Part shown: positions 1 through 5,105 of the stretch, piece after piece
How positions within the stretch are numbered: the first letter of the stretch is position 1
Layout: every line of letters starts with the position of its first letter
Assembly: GCA_002441205.1 (NCBI GenBank)
Contig: DJVN01000098.1
Location: forward strand, 15,663 to 20,767
Origin: Syntrophaceae bacterium UBA6255
Lineage (GTDB): Bacteria > Desulfobacterota > Syntrophia > Syntrophales > Smithellaceae
Length of the DNA: 5,105 bases
Direction: 5' to 3'
Program-made: the position numbers and the translations under genes
The notes under the pieces: model-generated
Told to the model about the DNA's origin: nothing
Database searches by the model: none
The model's input: only the letters and a program-made list of their open reading frames with translations

Positions 1-953
1 ACGCTTACTTCTTCCAAATATTTTTCTTTCATCAAGTAATTGAAGATTTGCTCATTCACAAAAGTATGGCCATCTGGTGTCCAATGCTTTCCCTTTTGGG
101 GAAACGTGTATGGAATCGTCAAGTCAATATGAGGTATACGGTTATCCTCGAGGTGTTTCTTCAATGCTGAATGCTCACCTTGTAGTCCGACGATAAACTT
201 TGATCCTCGAGTTTTAACGAATCTATGCATATTCGTAATAATCATATTCGTAGGGTCGTGGAGTGTCAAAGAAGGTGGGTCTATGAAGTTGAAATATAAT
301 TTTGTAAGAAGTCTAAACCAAAATGAATTCGATAGTATTTCATGCTGTGAAAGAAAATAATGCCATGATTTCGGGACAGGGACGCCTTGTAGCGTCAAAT
401 GATCTCCGTTAGCGATGAAATACGGTTTGAAATACCCGTACCTGTCGTTCGTGCAGTTATCCTCTTCGTCATTGCTGAATATAAGAAACACAATATGTGG
501 CTTGTAATAGTCATAATGCTGTTTAAGAAGCAAATACTCTTGATCCGTTCCATATCCGCTGACTCCAAGGTTATAGATGGACAAATTGGCAAACTTTGCA
601 GCAAGTTTTTCAGTGAATCGTTCTTGCTTTTCGACATCATAGCCCCAAACGAATGAATCTCCTAAAAAAACAATCCTTGGGTTAGCCCTAACGATATGCT
701 CCGAGTCTCGAAAACCCCGGCTGTTGTGTTCCACTTCAATGGATCTACTTCCTGTAAATAGGCTGTAGCTGTTTTCGACAGGAAACCAACCTAATTTTAT
801 ATCATACCGGTACAATAAGTTTCTTTCATCATACCACATGGCCAAAGCCAAGGTGTTTTTGAAAAGAACTCTCATGACTATCTCTGTAATAACAAAGCAA
901 CAGATTAACGATAGTAAAAAAACCAAAAGATTTATAAAATGTTTCTTTATCAA
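1..953 (-). CDS. Membrane-anchored SGNH/GDSL hydrolase, C-terminus cut by window edge
   Basis: The frame is open from an in-frame TAA at 998-996 down to base 1, giving about 317 codons from TTG 953 with no stop, so the 3' end is outside the window. Numbered from that TTG, residues 6-24 form a hydrophobic segment followed by ITEIVMR, a typical single N-terminal anchor that places the domain outside the cytoplasm. NSRGFRD follows, then the SGNH blocks: GDS with nucleophile Ser100 after a hydrophobic strand (PRIVFLGDS), NLGVSGYG (Gly130), FSND (Asn161) and PDGH (Asp294, His296) near the end. The family contains esterases and acyltransferases that often act on surface polysaccharide or peptidoglycan, but the substrate cannot be read here. 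The start is uncertain: the first in-frame ATG (875) would delete the anchor, while TTG 953 lies 13 bases after an AAGGA. The gene follows mscL on the same strand after 97 bases. Confidence 0.86.
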   Translation of the reverse strand, partial: MIKKHFINLLVFLLSLICCFVITEIVMRVLFKNTLALAMWYDERNLLYRYDIKLGWFPVENSYSLFTGSRSIEVEHNSRGFRDSEHIVRANPRIVFLGDSFVWGYDVEKQERFTEKLAAKFANLSIYNLGVSGYGTDQEYLLLKQHYDYYKPHIVFLIFSNDEEDNCTNDRYGYFKPYFIANGDHLTLQGVPVPKSWHYFLSQHEILSNSFWFRLLTKLYFNFIDPPSLTLHDPTNMIITNMHRFVKTRGSKFIVGLQGEHSALKKHLEDNRIPHIDLTIPYTFPQKGKHWTPDGHTFVNEQIFNYLMKEKYLEEVS

Positions 954-1006
954 GCGAATTCGGGTATCCTTATAGAACAAAATAACCAAGAATATTTACG
1001 GATAAT

Positions 1007-1035
1007 CTTGCCAACGATTCATGCCATGAGGCAAG
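1007..1035 (-). terminator. Possible weak hairpin between mscL and the SGNH gene
   Basis: CTTGCC (1007-1012) pairs with GGCAAG (1030-1035), and inside it TCAT/ATGA (1019-1022 with 1026-1029) can stack on the same stem, leaving a six-base bulge. It begins 15 bases after the mscL stop, a position that fits a transcript end. On the minus strand it is not followed by a run of T, so it does not meet the usual intrinsic-terminator pattern. It may be chance. Confidence 0.22.
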
Positions 1036-1050
1036 TGATCCTTCTGTAAT

Positions 1051-1446
1051 TTATTTCCGCTCTTTCAATAAATCACGTATTTCCATGAGTAATTTATCCT
1101 GCGATGAAGGTTCTGCCGGTGTTTCCTCCTCTTTACGTTTCATTGTATTGATTGCCTTGATGGCGATAAAAATAGCAAAAGCAATAATTGCGAAATCTAT
1201 GAGAGTTTGGATAAACTTTCCATAGCCGATGACGACAGCCGGAACTTCTCCCGCAGCTTCTTTGATTGTGAAAGCCAAATTGGAAAAATCCGCTCCACCC
1301 AGAAGCACTCCGATTGGAGGCATAACCACATCACCCACAAAGGATGAAACAATTTTCCCAAAAGCAGCGCCAATAATGATACCGACAGCCATGTCGACAA
1401 CATTACCTTTAATCGCAAACTCCTTAAATTCCTTTATCATACCCAT
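1051..1446 (-). CDS. mscL: Large-conductance mechanosensitive channel MscL
   Basis: MscL is a homopentameric inner-membrane pore that opens under high membrane tension and releases solutes during hypo-osmotic shock. The 131-residue product is close to the usual 130-150. Residues 1-14 are the N-terminal amphipathic helix ([12 protein letters not shown]). TM1, about 15-45, is rich in small residues ([17 protein letters not shown]) and runs into the family hallmark MPPIG and LLGG. A periplasmic loop follows, then TM2 at about 80-103 ([19 protein letters not shown]). After a charged linker the C-terminal bundle helix carries the conserved [11 protein letters not shown]. The start at 1446 is fixed by AGGAGG eight bases upstream; a second ATG two codons later is less well spaced. 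No frameshift or missing hallmark is seen. The upstream spacer (1447-1633) shows no convincing promoter to me. Confidence 0.97.
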   Translation of the reverse strand: MGMIKEFKEFAIKGNVVDMAVGIIIGAAFGKIVSSFVGDVVMPPIGVLLGGADFSNLAFTIKEAAGEVPAVVIGYGKFIQTLIDFAIIAFAIFIAIKAINTMKRKEEETPAEPSSQDKLLMEIRDLLKERK

Positions 1447-1454
1447 GATAATGA

Positions 1455-1460
1455 CCTCCT
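1455..1460 (-). promoter_or_regulatory. Strong Shine-Dalgarno site of mscL
   Basis: AGGAGG on the minus strand, eight bases before the ATG at 1446. It is the only near-consensus ribosome binding site found in the window and decides the mscL start over the ATG two codons downstream. Confidence 0.85.
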
Positions 1461-1633
1461 AAATTAAATTATTTGATGTGAATACACTATTCCTGATTCA
1501 TTTGACGTATGGTTATGCCCTTTTAACATATATTAAGTTAGAGTTCAGCTCATTTTTGATAACCTAAACTGAAAGGATGTAGATGATTGATGATTTCATA
1601 AAAGAATTGCACATCGGGCAAAGTCATGAGATT

Positions 1634-1916
1634 TCAACGGCAATGCCCCTTGCTTTTAACCCGTTCCAACAATTTGCATGTTTCTAAATGACATGCTTTT
1701 TTAGCGTCAAGGCAACCCTGTTCTTTATCGCCCTGGAGAAAATAAATAATGCCACGGTGTCTGACAGGCATCGGCATAAGAATACGGTTTTAAACGTATT
1801 GCCTTATTATAATACTCAGGAGTAAGATAATATTGAAGGTGTTTTGAATAGGCAATTCCGCTGCTGTCGTAAGCGATGGCTTCATCCTTTTCTTTTGCTT
1901 TTTCGGTACTTTGGCG
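1634..1916 (-). pseudogene. Frameshifted C-terminal remnant of a TPR-repeat protein
   Basis: Two minus-strand frames together give the end of a tetratricopeptide-repeat protein. In the first frame (1916 down to about 1765) residues read DEAIAYDSSGIAYSK, then YYNKAIRLKP and YADAC, matching TPR consensus positions (xxxGxAYxxxxxYxxAxxxYxKAIxLxP). One surplus base near 1760-1768 shifts the rest to a second frame: RHRGIIYFLQGDKEQGC, DAKKAC and KLLERVKSKGHCR, ending at TGA 1636-1634. The repeated motif GCxDAxKAC...CKLLExxKxxGxCR is one I recall from short TPR proteins of deltaproteobacteria. An in-frame TAA at 1919-1917 closes the first frame upstream, and I see no clear repeat beyond it, so the N-terminal part is lost or too decayed to read. 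Such proteins are protein-interaction scaffolds; the original role is unknown. A sequencing error could explain the shift but not the upstream stop. Confidence 0.75.
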
Positions 1917-2161
1917 TTACACAAATTCTTTCTTCCAAATTGCTGTTGGGGCTAATGCTTTCTCATTCACTATTTTTATAGGTTTTCTCATCGAGGACTT
2001 TTTCATTGTCGTCATAATTGACAGGTTTTTTTGTATTTTACTTTGTCTCTTCTTGCAATCAATTGAAAAATAGTATTTTCATGGGGTTCTAACGGTTTGT
2101 TTGGAAAGGAACGTGTTTCACGTTTGTCAAGAATGAATTTGATTACATTGAAATTTACTTT
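1917..2161. other. Spacer without an intact gene, upstream of the TPR remnant
   Basis: No credible coding frame covers this 245-base stretch. It is AT-rich with long T runs on the plus strand. On the minus strand short open pieces such as NYDDNEKVLDEKTYKNSE are interrupted by stops and could be an eroded N-terminal part of the TPR gene, but no motif supports it. A plus-strand hydrophobic frame at 1876-2073 runs antisense to the TPR remnant and has no recognisable family or ribosome binding site. With the remnant and the mscL leader, this makes 1447-2161 a 715-base region with no functional gene. Confidence 0.5.
2110..2124. repeat. Perfect 15-base inverted repeat, AACGTG-TTT-CACGTT
   Basis: Six-base arms are separated by three T on the plus strand. 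The repeat lies 37 bases beyond the cupin stop codon, and on the minus strand TTGACA (2130-2125) directly abuts it, as an operator next to a -35 box would. However, no -10-like hexamer occurs 16-18 bases further on. Read as RNA it is a six-pair hairpin without a following U run, so a transcript end for the cupin is possible but not well supported. Confidence 0.5.
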
Positions 2162-2575
2162 TTAAACACGACCATATTTATCTTCAAAACGTTCTATGTC
2201 GTCATCGCCGCAATATTTACCGGTCTGGACTTCGATAAAGATCAGCTCTTCGTTTGAAGAATTTTGGATGCGGTGTTTTGCTTTTTTAGGAATATCGATT
2301 GCATTTCCTGCTCTTAGAGATTTTTTTTTGCCGTCAACCGTTGCAACGCCTTTACCGGAAACGACAAACCAGTGTTCGGAACGGAAATGGTGAAGTTGCA
2401 AACTCAGACACCCTCCGGGTTCCACAATAATTCTTTTGACTTTGTGGTCGGCGGTTTCCGATAAAACTTCAAAACTGCCCCAGGGGCATTGGGTCATTTT
2501 TCCCATTTTCATCGCCTGTAAAATCTGCCGCATACCTAACACATATTTTGAACGGAGAAAAGCGCTCTTTTTCAT
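2162..2575 (-). CDS. Stand-alone cupin of the type II mannose-6-phosphate isomerase family
   Basis: The 137-residue product matches the C-terminal isomerase domain of bifunctional AlgA/ManC-type enzymes nearly end to end. PWGSFEVL (31-38) opens the domain. The cupin motif PGGCLSLQLHHFRSEHWFVV follows, whose Gln, His and Glu residues are the metal ligands in this family, then VSGKG, IPKKAKHRIQN and the closing EVQTGKY and DDDIERFEDKYGR. The nucleotidyltransferase half of the bifunctional enzymes is absent, as in many stand-alone members. These are annotated as interconverting mannose-6-phosphate and fructose-6-phosphate, but the activity of single-domain forms is often unproven. Residues 1-27 precede the family core and look unrelated. 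ATG 2575 has only a weak GAG eight bases upstream, and ATG at 2512 or 2497 would give a core-only protein of about 110-116 residues, so the start is uncertain. It is divergent from the YgjP gene. Confidence 0.88.
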   Translation of the reverse strand: MKKSAFLRSKYVLGMRQILQAMKMGKMTQCPWGSFEVLSETADHKVKRIIVEPGGCLSLQLHHFRSEHWFVVSGKGVATVDGKKKSLRAGNAIDIPKKAKHRIQNSSNEELIFIEVQTGKYCGDDDIERFEDKYGRV

Positions 2576-2655
2576 TTTCCATACTCGCTTTCGAATTTAA
2601 ATTATGATACTTAAACATATCGCGCATCGATAATGTCGGCGGAAAGTAACGGGGT
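2576..2655. promoter_or_regulatory. Divergent intergenic region, likely promoters for both directions
   Basis: This 80-base AT-rich spacer must hold the start signals of the cupin gene and of the plus-strand run. Minus-strand CATAAT (2606-2601) and plus-strand GATAAT (2629-2634) each resemble a -10 box, but neither has a good -35 at 16-18 bases. A short inverted repeat, TATCG-CGCAT-CGATA (2618-2632), sits in the middle and overlaps the plus-strand GATAAT. Placement is inferred from gene layout more than from motif quality. Confidence 0.4.
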
Positions 2656-2658
2656 TTG

Positions 2659-3345
2659 ATGAACATCTCCTATACGGTCAGACGAAGCAGAAAAAGACAA
2701 AAAACCATGTCGCTTCAGGTTTGCGATGACGCGAAAATCATTGTATCTGTTCCTGCTTTTACACCCGCCGATGACATCAGACGTTTTGTGGAGCAAAAAC
2801 AAGGCTGGCTGGCTAAAATACTGGCGAGACAGAAGCAGGAGGCCGCGCAAGCCAAAGAGAAAAAATACGAAACCGGCGAACACTTTTTTTATCTCGGACA
2901 GCGCTATCCACTGGAGGTTTTCTTTGAACCTTTTGAGAAGGAAGGGATTGTTTTCCGGAATAATCGCTTTTATCTTAATTGCCGCAGCGATAAAGCGTTA
3001 AGAAAACATTATTTTATTTCATGGTATAAGCAAAAAGCAGACGAGTTAATTCGCCGTCGTGTTGATTTTTTCAGCAGGATGCTTAAATTGCGTTATGAAA
3101 AGATCAGAATAACTTCCGCCGAAAGCCGCTGGGGGTCCTGTTCGGAAGATAATATTCTTGCTTTCAGTTATCGCCTGATCATGGCGCCGCCGGATGTCAT
3201 GGATTACGTGGTTGTCCATGAGTTGATGCACATCCGGGAAAAGAATCATTCGTCGAGATTCTGGAAAAAGGTGGAGGAATGTATCCCTTCATTCAGAGAG
3301 CATCGTCGCCGGCTTAACCATAACCGTCGAAACTTTGCGCTTTGA
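2659..3345 (+). CDS. YgjP-type (SprT/WLM-like) zinc metallopeptidase
   Basis: The protein of about 228 residues fits the YgjP-like metallopeptidase family (often labelled M48 family or DUF45), usually 220-250 residues. The N-terminal half starts as a beta-rich region (ISYTVRRSRKRQKTMSLQV), with FVEQKQGWLAKIL and FYLGQRYPLEV as typical family stretches. The central SRWGSCS is the family signature. The active site is HELMH at 187-191 with a third histidine at 197 (HELMHIREKNHSSRFW), the HExxH-x5-H zinc arrangement, where Glu188 would be the catalytic base. No signal peptide or membrane segment is visible, so it is cytoplasmic. The physiological substrate is not known. ATG 2659 is used here; TTG 2656 immediately before it is equally possible, because GGAAAG lies nine bases upstream of the TTG. 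It leads the plus-strand run and ends 33 bases before the next gene. Confidence 0.93.
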   Translation: MNISYTVRRSRKRQKTMSLQVCDDAKIIVSVPAFTPADDIRRFVEQKQGWLAKILARQKQEAAQAKEKKYETGEHFFYLGQRYPLEVFFEPFEKEGIVFRNNRFYLNCRSDKALRKHYFISWYKQKADELIRRRVDFFSRMLKLRYEKIRITSAESRWGSCSEDNILAFSYRLIMAPPDVMDYVVVHELMHIREKNHSSRFWKKVEECIPSFREHRRRLNHNRRNFAL

Positions 3346-3378
3346 ACGGACGAAAGAAAGGAATTGTGAAATATTGAT

Positions 3379-4236
3379 ATGGAACACATTGAAACCATTG
3401 ATTTGAAACACCGTGAGGTTCTGGCGGAGCGCTTCAAAACAATGAATCTGCGGATTTCCGATTATGCCTTTGCGAATGTTTATCTTTTTCGCAACATCAG
3501 CCATTACGAATTTCTGACGAAGGAATGCGGTCTGTTCGTTTCCGGCCGGAATAAACAAAAGCAAACCTATGTGATGCCGTTGAACGATCCGCGCGGGTGT
3601 GACCTCAAAACATTCTGTGAAATTCTGGGAGAAAGAGATTTTTTCTTTCCCATCCCCGAGGCGTGGCTTGTTTATTTCCCGAAGGAAAAATTCAGCGTCC
3701 GTTATGACGAAAGCGAATCCGACTATCTGTACCTTACCGAAAACATGGCTGGATTTAAGGGAAAACAATACTTGCGCCATCGCAACCATTTAAAACAATT
3801 TTTGGCGTCGTACATTCCCGAGGGCGTGCCCCTATCCGACCATAACTGCAGCGATGCGATGATTGTATTACACCAATGGCAGGAGGATTCCCGCATGTCA
3901 TCCGATAAAACGGACTTTGAACAATGCAGCGAAGCCTTGCAAAAGTATTTCGGCCTTGCGCTCTGGGGGATAATATATTACATTGCCGGCAAACCGGCCG
4001 GTTTTATCATCGGGGAAGCGCTGACGGGTGATACGTTCTGTCTGCATTTCGCCAAGGCATCGAAAAGGTACCACGGAATTTACGAATATATGTTTCACGA
4101 CACGGCTAACAGACTGAAGCCTGAATATAAGTATCTTAATCTGGAAGAGGACATGGGCAATAAGAATTTGCGCCGGACAAAAAAATCCTATGGTCCGGAG
4201 TTTCTGCTGAAGAAATACCGTGTCGGAATCAAATAA
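3379..4236 (+). CDS. DUF2156 protein, phosphatidylglycerol lysyltransferase C-terminal-like
   Basis: The 285-residue protein fits the DUF2156/LPG synthase C-terminal family, a double GNAT-like fold that forms the catalytic half of MprF, which transfers amino acids from aminoacyl-tRNA to phosphatidylglycerol. Family-like stretches in order are ISDYAFANVYLFR near 26-38, SGRNKQKQTYVMPL near 55-68, KGKQYLRHRNH at 127-137, GKPAGFIIGEAL near 204-215, FAKASKRYHGIYEYMF near 223-238, and the strongest signature NLEEDMGNKNLRRTKKSY at 254-271. There is no transmembrane region, so this is the soluble stand-alone form. Its substrate is unestablished, and lipid aminoacylation is only a family-based possibility. 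The start is ATG 3379; its nearest purine-rich site (AAAGGA, ending 3362) is 16 bases away, an unusually long spacing, and the alternative TTG 3364 is followed at once by TGA. Short gaps on both sides suggest one operon with the YgjP and Feo genes. Confidence 0.87.
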   Translation: MEHIETIDLKHREVLAERFKTMNLRISDYAFANVYLFRNISHYEFLTKECGLFVSGRNKQKQTYVMPLNDPRGCDLKTFCEILGERDFFFPIPEAWLVYFPKEKFSVRYDESESDYLYLTENMAGFKGKQYLRHRNHLKQFLASYIPEGVPLSDHNCSDAMIVLHQWQEDSRMSSDKTDFEQCSEALQKYFGLALWGIIYYIAGKPAGFIIGEALTGDTFCLHFAKASKRYHGIYEYMFHDTANRLKPEYKYLNLEEDMGNKNLRRTKKSYGPEFLLKKYRVGIK

Positions 4237-4254
4237 TCTGGAAAGTTTATATCG

Positions 4255-5105
4255 ATGAGCGATTTGGTGAATATAACATTACTGCATGAAGGTGATCAGG
4301 GAGTCATTCATGCCATCGAAGGCGGGTCGGCCATTACCAGCCGCTTTGCCGGCATGGGCATCGTCGCCAACGCCAGATTCCGTATCGCGCAGATCAGCGG
4401 CGGACTGATCGTGCTTCAGGTTGCCAATACCCGTATCGCACTGGGACGGGGTGAAGCTTCAAAAATAACGGTTTCCAGAATTGCTCCGGAGACTGAAATC
4501 TGTCTGCCACCCATTGAAAAGGAAATTTCCGTGGCGCTGGTCGGTCAACCCAATGTCGGCAAATCAACCATTTTCAATATTCTCACCGGTTTATCCCAGC
4601 ACGTCGGTAACTGGCCGGGAAAAACGGTGGAGAAAAAAGAAGGGATCCATCGCGCTGACAGCATTTTAATCAAAATTGTTGATTTGCCCGGAACATACAG
4701 CCTGACGGCATTTTCCGAAGAAGAAAGAATTACCCGTGATTTCATCATCAACGAGAAGCCGGAACTGGTTGTGCTGGTTTTGAACGCAACGGCTCTGGAG
4801 CGGGGGCTTTATCTTTTGGCCGAATTGCTTTTGCTCAATCGGCCGGTCATCGTGGCTCTGAATATGCTTGACGTTGCCTCCGATCAAAACATCGAAATCA
4901 ACACCCGCGCATTGGAAGACTCTCTGGGAATTCGGGTTATTCCCATGGTGGCCAAGCGCAACAGCGGCATCAGGGAACTGGTCTCTCAAATATCCATGGT
5001 CGCTTCCTGCGAATACAGATTTAAACCGGCAATGCCTCAAGTGTCCGCCGATCATCAGCAGATCTATCAGGAGATTCTGATACTGGTCAGACCATATATT
5101 CATGA
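4255..5105 (+). CDS. feoB: FeoA-FeoB fusion, Fe(II) transporter GTPase, truncated by window edge
   Basis: FeoB is the inner-membrane Fe(II) importer with a cytosolic G-protein domain; FeoA is a small SH3-like partner, usually separate. Here 283 residues are visible. Residues about 5-77 are FeoA-like (ITLLHEGDQGVI, FAGMGIVANARFRI, IALGRGEASKITV). After a short linker the FeoB G domain starts near 92. G1 is GQPNVGKS (97-104), the switch I region VGNWPGKTVE holds the G2 threonine, G3 is DLPGTYSL (from Asp143), G4 is NMLD (203-206), and VAKRNSGI fits the G5 loop. The helical part of the domain has begun when the window ends, and the permease-like transmembrane half is outside. No stop or frameshift is seen. 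GGAAAG lies nine bases before ATG 4255. The gene starts 18 bases after the DUF2156 stop, so co-transcription is likely. I found no clear Fur box in the window. Confidence 0.95.
   Translation, partial: MSDLVNITLLHEGDQGVIHAIEGGSAITSRFAGMGIVANARFRIAQISGGLIVLQVANTRIALGRGEASKITVSRIAPETEICLPPIEKEISVALVGQPNVGKSTIFNILTGLSQHVGNWPGKTVEKKEGIHRADSILIKIVDLPGTYSLTAFSEEERITRDFIINEKPELVVLVLNATALERGLYLLAELLLLNRPVIVALNMLDVASDQNIEINTRALEDSLGIRVIPMVAKRNSGIRELVSQISMVASCEYRFKPAMPQVSADHQQIYQEILILVRPYIH

Noticed and set aside
395..656. Two overlapping open frames of about 81 and 85 codons, one per strand
   Set aside because: Both lie inside the SGNH gene in other frames; the SGNH frame carries all catalytic blocks and these show no family motif.
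1876..2073. Plus-strand 65-residue hydrophobic frame resembling a small membrane protein
   Set aside because: Its 5' end runs antisense to the TPR remnant and its hydrophobicity comes from T-rich sequence; no ribosome binding site or promoter was found.
2102..2130. Promoter for the decayed TPR gene based on TTGACA at 2130-2125
   Set aside because: No -10-like hexamer occurs 16-18 bases downstream; only the -35 half is present.
2601..2634. Possible Fur box from ATTATG and GATAAT hexamers
   Set aside because: The hexamers are 22 bases apart and not in the contiguous three-hexamer arrangement of a Fur site.
2469..2666. Minus-strand frame overlapping the cupin N terminus and the YgjP start
   Set aside because: It ends in a shifted version of the cupin start region (PMPLGQF against the real CPWGSF frame) and crosses the divergent spacer.
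3289..3789. 166-residue minus-strand frame
   Set aside because: It is antisense to the end of the YgjP gene and the start of the DUF2156 gene, both supported by family motifs.
3991..4004. Perfect 14-base palindrome AAACCGGCCGGTTT followed by T
   Set aside because: It lies inside the DUF2156 coding frame (encoding part of GKPAGFI), has no loop, and coding constraint explains it.
4666..5103. 145-residue minus-strand frame
   Set aside because: It is antisense to the FeoB G domain, whose G1, G3 and G4 motifs are all in the plus-strand frame.

Overview
The window reads as an ordinary stretch of bacterial chromosome. It holds five recognisable genes, two of them cut by the window edges and one (the cupin) with an uncertain start; a further hypothetical-length acyltransferase-fold gene; and one decayed gene. 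I see no mobile element, CRISPR array, RNA gene or phage signature, and no convincing novel multi-gene system. The host cannot be named from the sequence. The C-terminal style of the decayed TPR protein (Cys-rich tail ending in a KxxGHCR-like sequence) and the combination of a stand-alone DUF2156 protein with a FeoA-FeoB fusion remind me of Desulfobacterota of the Syntrophus/Smithella kind. That is an impression from memory, not a search.

Left half (minus strand). Positions 1-953 carry an SGNH/GDSL hydrolase with an N-terminal membrane anchor. Its 3' end lies beyond base 1 and it lacks an ATG in front of its membrane segment. Upstream of it, at 1051-1446, is an intact mscL (large-conductance mechanosensitive channel) with a textbook ribosome binding site. 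From 1447 to 2161 there is no intact gene. Within that gap, 1634-1916 is the frameshifted C-terminal remnant of a tetratricopeptide-repeat protein, and a perfect 15-base inverted repeat lies at 2110-2124. At 2162-2575 is a stand-alone cupin of the type II mannose-6-phosphate isomerase family.

Right half (plus strand). An 80-base divergent spacer separates the cupin from a compact run of three plus-strand genes with gaps of 33 and 18 bases, probably one operon. They are a YgjP-type zinc metallopeptidase (about 2659-3345), a DUF2156 protein resembling the catalytic half of phosphatidylglycerol lysyltransferase (3379-4236), and feoAB, a ferrous-iron transporter GTPase with FeoA fused at its N terminus (4255 to the window end, truncated in the transmembrane part).

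The genes do not form an obvious single pathway. mscL serves osmotic protection, the SGNH enzyme and the mannose-phosphate-type cupin could both act on surface carbohydrate, and feoAB imports Fe(II). Base composition shifts along the window: by hand count one 60-base stretch of the SGNH gene (241-300) is 38% GC, while one of feoAB (4801-4860) is 55% GC.
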